64,000 nt of DNA from an uncultured Clostridia bacterium. Its GTDB lineage: Bacteria; Bacillota; Clostridia; Oscillospirales; Ruminococcaceae. Location: contig CANDEV010000008.1 in assembly GCA_947383835.1 (NCBI GenBank), positions 66,781 through 130,780 of the forward strand, read 5' to 3'. A program made the position numbers and the translations under genes. Within the stretch, counting starts at the first letter, position 1. Each line of letters opens with the position of its first letter. Under the pieces are notes generated by a model. That model saw nothing but the letters and a program-made list of their open reading frames with translations, had not been told where the DNA came from and did not search any database. Below are positions 42,715 through 51,854 of the stretch, piece after piece.

Positions 42715-44183
42715 GTACTGAAAAAAGAGTTCTCGCTTTTGATTTCGGAGCTTCAAGCGGACGCGCCATGCTCGGAAAATTCGACGGCGAAAAAATTACT
42801 TTGGAGGAAATTCACCGATTTGAAAACAATCCCGTAAAGCTGGGGGACACCCTTTATTGGGACATTTACCGCCTTTTCCACGAGGTTAAGCAGGGCATCT
42901 CCAAAGCCGCTCTTGCAGGAGGATTTGACAGTATCGGCGTTGACACATGGGGCGTGGATTTCGGTCTTATCGGCGCGGACGGGACTATTATCGAAGCCCC
43001 TGTTCACTACCGCGACAGCCGCAATATCGGCATGGTTGACAAGGCTTTGACAATGTTTCCGAGGGAGCATTTTTACAAGATCACGGGCAATCAGTTTATG
43101 GATATTAACACGGTCTTTCAGCTTTTGTCGCTGAAAATCAAACGTCCCCATATGCTGAAAAATGCCGAGAAGCTTTTGCTTATGCCCGACCTTTTTAACT
43201 ACCTTTTGACAGGGGTAAAGCGGACGGAGGTATCTATAGCCTCCACAACGCAGATGATGAACGCGGTAAACAAAAATTGGTCGGACACCGTCCTTGACAA
43301 GCTGAAGCTGCCTAAAAATCTGCTGACAAAAATAGTACCGTCGGGTACTGTTATCGGCAGGCTTCGGGAGGACATCTGCAAGGAACTGAACGCTCCCGCC
43401 GCAAATGTTGTTGCGGTCTGCGGACACGACACACAATGCGCCGTATGCGCTGTCCCCACGGAGGAAAAGGATTTTATTTTTATATCCTGCGGCACATGGT
43501 CTCTTTTCGGAACGGAGCTTGACGAACCCCTTATAAATCCCGTGTCCGAGGCATTCAACATCACAAACGAGACAGGGTACGGCGGCAAGACGACTTTCCT
43601 TAAAAACATAATCGGGCTTTGGCTCATACAGGAATCGCGGCGGCAGTTCAGACGCGAGGGTACAGAGCTTTCCTACGGAGAGCTTGAAAAGCTTGCTCTT
43701 GCGGCTGAACCGTTCAAATGCTTTATCGACCCCGACGCGCCCGAATTCGTCCCCGAGGGAGACATACCCGAAAGAGTGCGGGAATTCTGCAAGCGGACGG
43801 GACAGTACGTCCCCCAAAGCGTGGGCGAGGTAATGCGGTGCATTTACGAGAGTCTTGCGTTAAAGTACCGACAGGCTTTTGAGGAGATAAAAATATGTAC
43901 CGAAAAGGAGTACCGCTCAATAAATTTGATAGGCGGCGGCGCAAAGGACGGCTTGCTCTGCAAAATGACGGCGAACTCCTGCAATTGCAAGGTAACGGCG
44001 GGCCCCATAGAGGCGACGGCTTACGGAAATATCGCTATTCAGCTTATTGCGGCGGGGGCAATTCCCGACATGGCTGCTGCGAGGAAAATTATTGCAGTTT
44101 CCGACAGCGTGAAAACATTTGCGCCCGACAATGCCGAGGCTTGGGAGGAAGCATATCAGCGGTACAGAACGTATCAGGATTAA
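42711..44183 (+). CDS. Sugar kinase of the RhaB/FucK type (probable L-fuculokinase)
   Basis: FGGY-family kinase of 490 residues. The N-terminus (FDFGASSGRAMLGKF) and GVDTWGVDFGLI are typical of rhamnulokinases; the ATP-site motifs ISCGTWSLFGTE and INLIGGGAKDGLLCKMTAN follow. Sequence style favours RhaB, but gene context (fucU overlap, fucI, fucA and fucO nearby, no rhamnose isomerase) makes L-fuculose the likely substrate. It overlaps fucU by four bases. Confidence 0.85.
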   Translation: MSTEKRVLAFDFGASSGRAMLGKFDGEKITLEEIHRFENNPVKLGDTLYWDIYRLFHEVKQGISKAALAGGFDSIGVDTWGVDFGLIGADGTIIEAPVHYRDSRNIGMVDKALTMFPREHFYKITGNQFMDINTVFQLLSLKIKRPHMLKNAEKLLLMPDLFNYLLTGVKRTEVSIASTTQMMNAVNKNWSDTVLDKLKLPKNLLTKIVPSGTVIGRLREDICKELNAPAANVVAVCGHDTQCAVCAVPTEEKDFIFISCGTWSLFGTELDEPLINPVSEAFNITNETGYGGKTTFLKNIIGLWLIQESRRQFRREGTELSYGELEKLALAAEPFKCFIDPDAPEFVPEGDIPERVREFCKRTGQYVPQSVGEVMRCIYESLALKYRQAFEEIKICTEKEYRSINLIGGGAKDGLLCKMTANSCNCKVTAGPIEATAYGNIAIQLIAAGAIPDMAAARKIIAVSDSVKTFAPDNAEAWEEAYQRYRTYQD

Positions 44184-44194
44184 TGGAGGATTTT

Positions 44195-44947
44195 ATGTAC
44201 AGATACAAATGCGCGGCGGCGCAAAACGCGGACAAAGAGGATTTTTACGGCGTTATAGGCGGACTAAAGGCGCTGTACCCCAATATGATCGAGAACAATA
44301 ACGCTCCCTCGGACAGCGAATTTCTGCGGCGTGAATTTTGGCATGGAGAAAAACGCGTTATGGTTCAGTACAGCTTTTCTGAGCGGTCGGTGACGGTTTT
44401 TTCCGAGGACTGGCTCGGCAAGTTTTACGAGGACAGAGAGGTATTGGAGGGGCGGTTCAGACCTACGGCTTCCGCGTATACCAACGGAACAATGTGGGCT
44501 GTTTCGGGCGTGTTTTTTGCAGTAATGGCTGTAACATCATTTTTCGGATTTAGCAGCATTTTTTTCGGCAATGTTTCAATACTTGCTGTTTTGATATTAG
44601 CGGCGGTCTATACGGTATCGGGCATAATTATAAGACGGCGTGTTGAAGTTCCGCTGTTAAAGCTTGCCTTTTGGCAGGCTGGCGGTTTTATAACCGTTAT
44701 TATAGGACTTATTTTATCAAATGCATTTCTGCTTGCTGATTATTTGCCGTCGTTCAATATTATTGGTTTGATTTTTACGTTGGCTATGGGATACATTATA
44801 TGTTGGTTTATGTTTTGTTTGCCCGCTTTGGAAATAAGCTATTTGATTCAAGCAGTTATCGGACTTATTATGAAAAAGATCAATTCGCCCAAAACGGCGG
44901 CAATTGAAAATACTGCGGAAAACGATGACATATCCGCAATTAATTAA
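44195..44947 (+). CDS. Membrane protein of unknown function
   Basis: 250 residues: a soluble N-terminal region of about 100 residues (CAAAQNADKEDFYGVIGGLK, VMVQYSFSERSVTVFSEDW), then four membrane helices (about 100-230) and a short polar tail. No family recognised. GGAGGA precedes the ATG by four to five bases and the kinase stop is 11 bp upstream, so it is probably co-transcribed with fucose genes. Base composition falls towards AT in the membrane part compared with its neighbours. Confidence 0.6.
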   Translation: MYRYKCAAAQNADKEDFYGVIGGLKALYPNMIENNNAPSDSEFLRREFWHGEKRVMVQYSFSERSVTVFSEDWLGKFYEDREVLEGRFRPTASAYTNGTMWAVSGVFFAVMAVTSFFGFSSIFFGNVSILAVLILAAVYTVSGIIIRRRVEVPLLKLAFWQAGGFITVIIGLILSNAFLLADYLPSFNIIGLIFTLAMGYIICWFMFCLPALEISYLIQAVIGLIMKKINSPKTAAIENTAENDDISAIN

Positions 44948-44958
44948 CGGTTAAATTT

Positions 44959-45041
44959 TGTAGGGGACGGGTTGCCCGTCCCGCATTGACAAAAAGCAAA
45001 ACATTAGTTATCCAACGGGCGGGGAGACCCCGCCCCTACAA
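44959..45041. repeat. REP-like GC palindrome pair, inverted order
   Basis: GGGGACGGGTTGCCCGTCCC, then GGGCGGGGAGACCCCGCCCC, the reverse complement layout of the 20506 and 34554 copies, just before fucI. Confidence 0.8.
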
Positions 45042-45065
45042 TAAATTAAAAAAGGAGTAATTATT

Positions 45066-46835
45066 ATGAATCCAAAAATCGGTATCAGACCCGTAATCGA
45101 CGGTCGGCAGTTCGGTATCAGGGAGTCCCTCGAAGTCCAGACAATGAACATGGCAAAAGCCGCAAAGGAGCTTATTGAAAGCAACTGCCGCTATGCTGAC
45201 GGCACGCCTGTTGAGTGCGTTATAGGTCCCTGCACAATAGGCGGCGGCGCGGAGGCTTACCGCACCGAGGAATTTTTCAGCACTCAAAATGTGTGCGCAA
45301 CTCTTTCCGTTACACCCTGCTGGTGCTACGGCACGGAGACTATCGACATGAACCCGCTGACGATAAAGGCGGTTTGGGGCTTTAACGGCACGGAACGTCC
45401 CGGAGCGGTCTACCTTGCGGCGGCTATGGCTGCTCACGCACAGAACGGTCTCCCCGCCTTTGCGATTTACGGCAGGGACGTTAAGGACATGACGGACACT
45501 TCTATCCCCGACGACGTTGCGGAAAAAATTCTCCGCTTTGCAAGGTGCGCCGCCGCTGTAGGTCAGATAAGAAACAAGGCTTATGTCGGTCTCGGCGCGG
45601 TGGCAATGGGTATCGGCGGCTCTTACTGCAACGCTTCTTTTATGCAGAAATATTTGGGAATACGTCCCGAATGGGTGGATATGACGGAAATTTTACGCCG
45701 TATCAAGCTTGAAATTTACGATAAGGACGAGTACGAAAAGGCTCTTGCGTGGACAAAGAAAAACTGTCCCGAGGGCATGGATGTAAACACCGAGATAAAC
45801 CCCGGAAACAAGGGGGTCATGTCCCACGAGGAGCAATGGGAATTCTGCGTAAAAATGACTTTGATAATCCGCGACATCATGCTTGGCAACCCGAAGCTTG
45901 CGGAAATGGGCTGGCATGAGGAATCCCGCGGCAGGAACGCGGTGTTCGGCGGCTTCCAGGGTCAGAGAATGTGGACGGACTGGCTCCCCAACGCTGATTT
46001 TGCGGAGAGTATTTTAAACTCCACATTCGACTGGAACGGCAAGAAGCAGCCTGTCCTGCTTGCAACCGAGAACGACGGCTTGAACGGTACTGCAATGCTT
46101 TTCGGCAATATGCTCACAGGCAGAGCCTCTGTTTTTGCGGACGTGCGGACATATTGGAGTCCCGAGGCGGTGGAGCGCGTTACGGGCAAGAAGCCTGAGG
46201 GCAGAGCGGCTAACGGCTTCATACACCTGATAAATTCAGGCGCGGCTGCTGTGGACGCAACGGGTCTTGCCAAAAATGAAAATGGCGAAAACGCCATGAA
46301 GCAATGGTGGGACGTTACCGACGAGGACATTTCCGCAATGCTCGGCGCAACGGACTGGTGCCCCGCAAATCTCGGCTATTTCAGAGGCGGCGGATTTTCC
46401 TCACACTTCCGCACACAGGCTGAAATGCCCGTTACAATGATACGTGTGAACATTATCGACGGCGTGGGACCCGTCCTGCAAATCGCGGAGGGCTACACAG
46501 TTACCCTGCCAGAGGAGATACACAAGCCTCTTGACGACCGTACCGACAAGACATGGCCCACAACATGGTTTGTACCCGAACTGACGGGCAAGGGCGCGTT
46601 TGCGGACGTTTACTCGGTAATGGCAAACTGGGGCGCGAACCACGGTTCTCTCACATACGGACACATCGGCGCGGACTTGATAACTCTCGCATCAATGCTG
46701 CGTATTCCCGTTGCGATGCACAACGTTTCGGAGGACAGGATATACCGTCCCCACAGTTGGACAGGCTTCGGCACTGCCGACAAGGAGAGCGCGGATTACC
46801 GTGCCTGCGCGCATTACGGTGCGATGTACAAATAA
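45066..46835 (+). CDS. fucI: L-fucose isomerase
   Basis: Converts L-fucose to L-fuculose. 589 residues, the normal length. Visible are the start PKIGIRPVIDGRQFGIRESL, the substrate-site region IGPCTIGGGAEAYR, the metal-binding Glu and Asp around ATENDGLNG, and the late His region YGHIGADLITLASMLRIPVAMHN. AAAAAGGAG precedes the ATG. A terminator follows, closing the fucose cluster. No fucose permease, regulator or fucosidase is in the window. Confidence 0.95.
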   Translation: MNPKIGIRPVIDGRQFGIRESLEVQTMNMAKAAKELIESNCRYADGTPVECVIGPCTIGGGAEAYRTEEFFSTQNVCATLSVTPCWCYGTETIDMNPLTIKAVWGFNGTERPGAVYLAAAMAAHAQNGLPAFAIYGRDVKDMTDTSIPDDVAEKILRFARCAAAVGQIRNKAYVGLGAVAMGIGGSYCNASFMQKYLGIRPEWVDMTEILRRIKLEIYDKDEYEKALAWTKKNCPEGMDVNTEINPGNKGVMSHEEQWEFCVKMTLIIRDIMLGNPKLAEMGWHEESRGRNAVFGGFQGQRMWTDWLPNADFAESILNSTFDWNGKKQPVLLATENDGLNGTAMLFGNMLTGRASVFADVRTYWSPEAVERVTGKKPEGRAANGFIHLINSGAAAVDATGLAKNENGENAMKQWWDVTDEDISAMLGATDWCPANLGYFRGGGFSSHFRTQAEMPVTMIRVNIIDGVGPVLQIAEGYTVTLPEEIHKPLDDRTDKTWPTTWFVPELTGKGAFADVYSVMANWGANHGSLTYGHIGADLITLASMLRIPVAMHNVSEDRIYRPHSWTGFGTADKESADYRACAHYGAMYK

Positions 46836-46850
46836 GAGACAAAGAATATA

Positions 46851-46883
46851 TTCTGCCCCTTTTGCGGGGGCAGAAATTTTTTT
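46851..46883 (+). terminator. Terminator after fucI
   Basis: TTCTGCCCC pairs with GGGGCAGAA, followed by a run of Ts. Confidence 0.9.
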
Positions 46884-46900
46884 CGGGACGTTTCCCCGCC

Positions 46901-46929
46901 TTGACATTTTCACCAAAATGTGGTACAAT
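46901..46929 (+). promoter_or_regulatory. Sigma-A-type promoter upstream of paralogue C
   Basis: TTGACA, 17 bases, TACAAT. Confidence 0.8.
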
Positions 46930-46955
46930 ATTTCTACATAAAAATATTTTTAAAA

Positions 46956-46984
46956 TGAAAAATTTCGCCGTTTTGAATTGTATT
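46956..46984 (+). promoter_or_regulatory. Three-copy composite motif, copy 2
   Basis: TGAAAAATTT, eight bases (CGCCGTTT), TGAATTGTATT; 33 bp before the paralogue C start and 26 bp beyond the sigma-A -10. Confidence 0.6.
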
Positions 46985-47017
46985 ATATATGAATACTTTT
47001 TTAAGGAGCGTAAAAAT

Positions 47018-49219
47018 ATGAAAAAAATTACAGCAAAATTATCGGCAATTCTAACGGCGGCAGTCATGGTCGTCTCAGCGGCGGGGACTGTTTTCGCCGA
47101 GGAAGAACAGCAGGAAGCTCCGAAATACACAGGTTGGTCGGCGGTGGACGGCGGTTGGCAGTACCTTGTGGACGGTAAGCCTAATACGGAAAAGATAAAC
47201 ATTGACGGAAAAATGTGTTGGTTTTCTGTCTATGGCGTTTATATCGGCGGCTATTCGGGCATGGTAAATGGGCGCAAATACGCGGAGGGCTTGCCCGTTA
47301 CTGGCTGGACGGATAACGACCGCACAAACGAATATCGGGAGGAATACTACTGCTTTAACGGCTATCCTGTAACGGGCGACCTTAATATCGGAGATAAAAT
47401 TTACAGCTTCGGCAAAACGGGAAAATACACGGGAAAAAGCCGTTCCGCAAGCGTTGCTGTTTCCTGTGCCGAAAAGATTTCCGCCGACACGGATAAGATA
47501 AAGATCGCCGTTGAAAATCTTGACGGCAAAAGCCATGAAATAAAAATCGCCCAAAACTTTGAGCGGTTAAAGAACGGCAAGTGGGAAAGCTGCAAAAACG
47601 GCAGGGTCGTTTACAGCAAGCTTGACAAGGAGCTTTCCGAAAATGGCGAAAATCGCACTTTTGAGGTTGACGTTGATGAATATTCCCGCGGCAAATTCGG
47701 CACGGGATTTTACAGGCTTCCCATAGACTGCGGCGGGGAAACTTATTACGCCGTTTTTGAAGCGATAAGCCCGATTGAATTAAAGGCGCGGAATGACGAG
47801 TACGCTTTTGCCGATACCGCATATCCCGATTATGCACGAGTGCTCCTTGACTTGACGGTAAATTCCGCCGAAAAAAATATGCAGGCTGAAAAAATCGCAA
47901 CCAATATCAGCGTTAAGCTTGAAAAGAAAATCGGCAAGGACTGGACGGAAATAGAGGGTATTTCTTATGACATAGGCTATACCGACGATGAAAACCGACT
48001 TGAGGTCGGCGCGGATATACCCGAGGGCGAGGGCTATTATAAGCTGACAGTCACTGCTAACGGCAAAAGCTGCTCCGATACTTTTTTCGTAAGAAAGCAC
48101 ACGGCTAATGCCTGGCTTGACGAATACGACTTAAACGATAAGGACATTTCGATAAGCTTCCATATTGTCAATCAAGGCTGTGAACCGATAAAGGTTTGCA
48201 AGTTCCCCGGCGGCTTGTATGAAAAAAACACGGACGGTGAATGGCAGCTTTCAAGCGTTGAGAGGACGGCAATTGAAATTCCGTCTGATGCTTACATCCC
48301 CTTGAACAGCGGTAAAAGCACAAACGTAACCTTTGCCCTTTCGCGGTATTACAATATTTCCGAGCTTAAAGCGGGGGAGTACGCCGTTGACATCGGCGGC
48401 ATAGGTCTCGGGGAATTCACCCTTACCGACAAGCCGACAGAAAAAAATCTGCCGTTTAAAGACCTTAAAGCCGAGGACGTTAAAGAAATTTCCTTTAATG
48501 AAGGTTATATATATTTTACACAAACGGCGGTAATTAAGCCGGGAAACGCAAAAACAAAAATTACGGACGAAACAAACGAAAGCGGTTGGCGTGAACTGAC
48601 GGCATATGCGGAAAGCGATGATTATCTTGAACGTGCGCTTACGTATCTTCGGCAGTTTGAAATAAAGGGCAGATTTAAAAATTATGAAATGTACGTAGGC
48701 GGCAGTAATACTTTAACGGTAACTTACAAGGACGGAACAAAAACCGAGCTTTATTTTGAAACGAACGACGCGGTTCGCTCCGACGGCGAGTGGTATCACT
48801 GCGGCGGATATACAATTTACGCGCTTATAGATATGCTTGAAGAGCTTACGGCAAGAAATCTGCCCTTTGAGGACATTTACGACAACGAGCCGATACAGAT
48901 ACAGTTAAAGAAAATTGACGGCGATACGGTAAATTCTGTGGAATTGACAAACAGCAACGACTATCTTCACAGTCAGGTAGTTGACACACATTATTTTGAA
49001 CTGAAAGAGGTTATTGAAGATTATAAAATTTCCGCGGACAAGGAGTTTCAGGTAATATTGATCTACAAGGGCGGGATCAGAGAAACTCTTACATTTTTTG
49101 AGCCGAACGTTGTGATGATGCCAGACGGAAAAATCTATCGCTGTTACAGCAGCAGCTATTATGAAGGATTGACGGAAATATTCGGTGTGCTTGAAAACAC
49201 CGCCAGCGAGCAAAATTAA
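47018..49219 (+). CDS. Large secreted protein with YG/W-type repeats (paralogue C)
   Basis: 733 residues; signal peptide to about residue 28 (AGTVFAEEE). The repeat region (about 35-135) has YTGWSAVDGGWQYLVDGKPN, GLPVTGWTDNDRTNEYREEY and the VTGDLNIGDKIYSFGKTGK segment that parallels MPIGKNIYTFDENG of paralogues A and B. Three or four beta-rich domains follow, with two copies of a KDLKAEDVKEISF-like module in the last 280 residues (compare LPFKDLKAEDVKE and LPFEDIYDNEPIQ). AAGGAG precedes the ATG. The frame continues upstream over the motif and into fucI but without a start signal. Probably wall-associated. Confidence 0.7.
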   Translation: MKKITAKLSAILTAAVMVVSAAGTVFAEEEQQEAPKYTGWSAVDGGWQYLVDGKPNTEKINIDGKMCWFSVYGVYIGGYSGMVNGRKYAEGLPVTGWTDNDRTNEYREEYYCFNGYPVTGDLNIGDKIYSFGKTGKYTGKSRSASVAVSCAEKISADTDKIKIAVENLDGKSHEIKIAQNFERLKNGKWESCKNGRVVYSKLDKELSENGENRTFEVDVDEYSRGKFGTGFYRLPIDCGGETYYAVFEAISPIELKARNDEYAFADTAYPDYARVLLDLTVNSAEKNMQAEKIATNISVKLEKKIGKDWTEIEGISYDIGYTDDENRLEVGADIPEGEGYYKLTVTANGKSCSDTFFVRKHTANAWLDEYDLNDKDISISFHIVNQGCEPIKVCKFPGGLYEKNTDGEWQLSSVERTAIEIPSDAYIPLNSGKSTNVTFALSRYYNISELKAGEYAVDIGGIGLGEFTLTDKPTEKNLPFKDLKAEDVKEISFNEGYIYFTQTAVIKPGNAKTKITDETNESGWRELTAYAESDDYLERALTYLRQFEIKGRFKNYEMYVGGSNTLTVTYKDGTKTELYFETNDAVRSDGEWYHCGGYTIYALIDMLEELTARNLPFEDIYDNEPIQIQLKKIDGDTVNSVELTNSNDYLHSQVVDTHYFELKEVIEDYKISADKEFQVILIYKGGIRETLTFFEPNVVMMPDGKIYRCYSSSYYEGLTEIFGVLENTASEQN

Positions 49220-49249
49220 ATTCACAAATATTTTTTAAGGAATGATGTT

Positions 49250-51400
49250 ATGAAAGAATGCTATGACAATCGGGAGCTTTCCTGGCTCAAATTCAACGAA
49301 AGAGTGCTGGAGGAGGCTTCAGACAAAAGCGTGCCGCTGTGCGAAAGGCTTATGTTCGCGGCGATATTCCAGTCCAACCTTGACGAATTTTTCATGATAC
49401 GGGTCGGCTCGCTTTACGACAGGACTTTGGTTGGCTCCGAGGAGCGGGAGAACAAGACCGACATGACCTGCCATGAGCAGCTTGAAGCCATTTTCAAGCG
49501 GACGGCGGAGCTTGTCCCCATGCGCGACAACGCCTACCGCGGAGTTATGGCGGAGCTTGAAAAGCACGGCGTTGAACAGGTGGATTTCTCCGCCCTTGAT
49601 CATAAGGAAGAGGAGTACTTAAAGGTGTACTTTACCACCGAGATACTGCCCCTTATCTCCCCGCAGGTCATCGACAAACGTCACCCGTTCCCGTTCCTTA
49701 AAAATAAGGAAATTTACGCCGTGGCGCACCTTGAATCGAAATCCTCGGTAAAGCTTGCTATCGTACCCGCAAGCGGCTCGTTTTCGAGAATAATTTTCCT
49801 CCCCGGCAGCAAGCACAGATTTATGCTTGTGGAGGAACTGATACTCCACTATATGCCGCTGATATTTGAGAATTACAAGATACTTGACAAGTCACTTATG
49901 CGTATCACGCGAAACGCCGACATCAACATGGAGGAGGCTCTTTACGACCATGATGTGGACTTGCGGGACGTTATGTCGGAGCTTCTCAAAAAGCGGAAGA
50001 AGCTTTCACCTGTCCGCATGGAGCTTTCAAGAAAGCTTGGCAGCGAGGCGGTGGACTATCTCTGCGAAAAGCTGGAGCTTGCAAAGGAACAGGTTTTCAG
50101 GCTGAAATCACCTCTTGACCTTTCCTTTGTGTACCCGTTAAGAAGCAAGCTGGAGGACAGTCTCCCCCTGCTTTTCTTCGGCAGGGCAGACCCGCAGAAT
50201 TCCTGCGAGGTAATAAAGGACGCTCCCATGATACCGCAGATAGCGCGGCGTGACATTCTACTTTCCTACCCCTTTGAGAGCATTAAACCGTTCCTGCGGC
50301 TTCTTATGGAGGCTGCTCACGACCCCTCCGTAGTCTCGGTGAAGATCACGCTGTACCGTGTTGCTTCAAACTCAAAGGTCATCGACGCTCTTATAGCCGC
50401 CGCGGAAAACGGCAAGGACGTCCTTGTGCTTGTGGAGCTTCGCGCGCGGTTTGACGAGGAAAATAACATCGGTTGGTCGCAGAGACTGGAACGTGCCGGC
50501 TGCAACGTTATATACGGTCCCGAAAGCTTAAAGGTGCACTCAAAGCTGCTGCTTATCACAAGAAAAACAAACAGCGGCAGGATAGAATACATCACGCAGG
50601 TGGGTACGGGCAACTACAACGAAAAGACCTCCGCGCTGTACACCGATCTTAGCCTTATGACTGCAAATCAGGACATCGGCGCAGAGGCGGCAATGGTTTT
50701 CAACGCTCTGTCAACAAGCTCCCTTGTGGAGCATACAAGCAGGCTTTTGGTTGCTCCGCTTTGTTTGCAGAATAAGATAATCGAGATGATAGACAACGAA
50801 ATTGCCGCCGCAAAGCGCGGCGAGGACGCATTTATCGGCTTGAAGCTGAATTCTCTGACAGACAAGACGCTTATGGATAAGCTTGTGGAGGCTTCTCAAA
50901 GCGGCGTAAAGGTACGCATGGTGATTCGGGGCATATGCTGCCTCGTGGCGGGTATCGAGGGACTTACTGAAAATATCGAGATAACAAGCATTGTGGGACG
51001 TTACCTTGAACACAGCCGCATCTATATTTTCGGCACTCCCGACCGCAGGAAAATTTATATCAGCTCCGCCGACTTTATGACAAGGAACACCCTGCGGCGT
51101 GTTGAGGTCGCCGTGCCTATATATGACAATCACGTCCGCAACAGGATAATGCACATTTTCGACGTGCTTATCCGCGACAACGTCAAGGCGCGTAAAATGT
51201 CCCCAGACGGCACATATACTCATGTTAAGACCGAGGGCGAGCCTGTGGACTCCCAGTCGGCGTTTATAAGAGAGGCATACGAAAACGCGGCAAATCCCGC
51301 AAGCTCTACAAAGGGCGCAAGTCCCGCCGGCAGACGCGTTCACAAGGTAAAACCAACGCTTGTCCAGAGAATAAAAAATTCTTTCAGGGGCAAACGATAA
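49250..51400 (+). CDS. ppk1: Polyphosphate kinase 1
   Basis: Makes inorganic polyphosphate from ATP. 716 residues with the family domains in order: N-terminal helical (NRELSWLKFNERVLEEA), head, and two PLD-like catalytic domains. The phosphorylated His is in LKVHSKLLLI and the second essential His in RYLEHSRIYIF. A basic tail ends the protein. AAGGA precedes the ATG. It lies 30 bp after paralogue C with no terminator seen between, so read-through is possible. Confidence 0.95.
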   Translation: MKECYDNRELSWLKFNERVLEEASDKSVPLCERLMFAAIFQSNLDEFFMIRVGSLYDRTLVGSEERENKTDMTCHEQLEAIFKRTAELVPMRDNAYRGVMAELEKHGVEQVDFSALDHKEEEYLKVYFTTEILPLISPQVIDKRHPFPFLKNKEIYAVAHLESKSSVKLAIVPASGSFSRIIFLPGSKHRFMLVEELILHYMPLIFENYKILDKSLMRITRNADINMEEALYDHDVDLRDVMSELLKKRKKLSPVRMELSRKLGSEAVDYLCEKLELAKEQVFRLKSPLDLSFVYPLRSKLEDSLPLLFFGRADPQNSCEVIKDAPMIPQIARRDILLSYPFESIKPFLRLLMEAAHDPSVVSVKITLYRVASNSKVIDALIAAAENGKDVLVLVELRARFDEENNIGWSQRLERAGCNVIYGPESLKVHSKLLLITRKTNSGRIEYITQVGTGNYNEKTSALYTDLSLMTANQDIGAEAAMVFNALSTSSLVEHTSRLLVAPLCLQNKIIEMIDNEIAAAKRGEDAFIGLKLNSLTDKTLMDKLVEASQSGVKVRMVIRGICCLVAGIEGLTENIEITSIVGRYLEHSRIYIFGTPDRRKIYISSADFMTRNTLRRVEVAVPIYDNHVRNRIMHIFDVLIRDNVKARKMSPDGTYTHVKTEGEPVDSQSAFIREAYENAANPASSTKGASPAGRRVHKVKPTLVQRIKNSFRGKR

Positions 51401-51442
51401 TTCAGAACTTGAAAAAATATTTTAAAAAAGTGTTGAAAAGCC

Positions 51443-51471
51443 TTGCAATTGCAAAACAAGTGTGATATAAT
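51443..51471 (+). promoter_or_regulatory. Promoter of secG-rnr
   Basis: TTGCAA (inside the palindrome TTGCAATTGCAA), 17 bases, TATAAT. Confidence 0.7.
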
Positions 51472-51507
51472 ATATTAGATAATCTATTTTTTAGGGAGGA
51501 ATTGCAA

Positions 51508-51786
51508 ATGGAATTCGGCGCAATTCAAATTGTCGGCGGCATTTTAATGATCATCAGCAGCGTTCTGCTTATCATAATCACCATGATGCAGGAACAGAAG
51601 CAGCAGGACATGAGCTCCGCGCTGTCGGGTCAGAGCGATAACTTTTTCGGCAAGGGCAACGTCAGCAGCTCCAAGGAGCAGGCTCTTGCGAGACTTACAA
51701 AGCTTCTCACTATTGTGTTCTTTGTTGTAACGCTTCTTGTGAACATTATTCCGATAATTGTGAATAAGGTAAGCAGCGGAAGCTGA
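51508..51786 (+). CDS. secG: Protein translocase subunit SecG
   Basis: Small membrane partner of SecYE. 92 residues with two membrane helices (about 6-26 and 66-86) and the family segment MMQEQKQQDMSSALSG, then NFFGKG. The ATG at 51508 follows AGGGAGGA; the TTG two codons earlier is not needed. secG followed by rnr is a common Firmicutes order; smpB, often next, is absent here. Confidence 0.92.
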   Translation: MEFGAIQIVGGILMIISSVLLIIITMMQEQKQQDMSSALSGQSDNFFGKGNVSSSKEQALARLTKLLTIVFFVVTLLVNIIPIIVNKVSSGS

Positions 51787-51797
51787 AAAATATGCCG

Positions 51798-51832
51798 TTT
51801 TTGCCCTGTGTACACACAGGGCAAAAATTTTA
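51798..51832 (+). terminator. Hairpin terminator between secG and rnr
   Basis: TTTTTGCCCTGTGT pairs with ACACAGGGCAAAAA, then TTTT. It may attenuate rather than end transcription, since rnr has no separate promoter that I can see. Confidence 0.8.
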
Positions 51833-51854
51833 ATCAAACTTCGGGAGGTTTACT

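Noticed and set aside
46553..47017. N-terminal extension of paralogue C into fucI
   Set aside because: The frame is open, but it crosses fucI, a terminator and a promoter; the signal peptide and ribosome site place the start at 47018.
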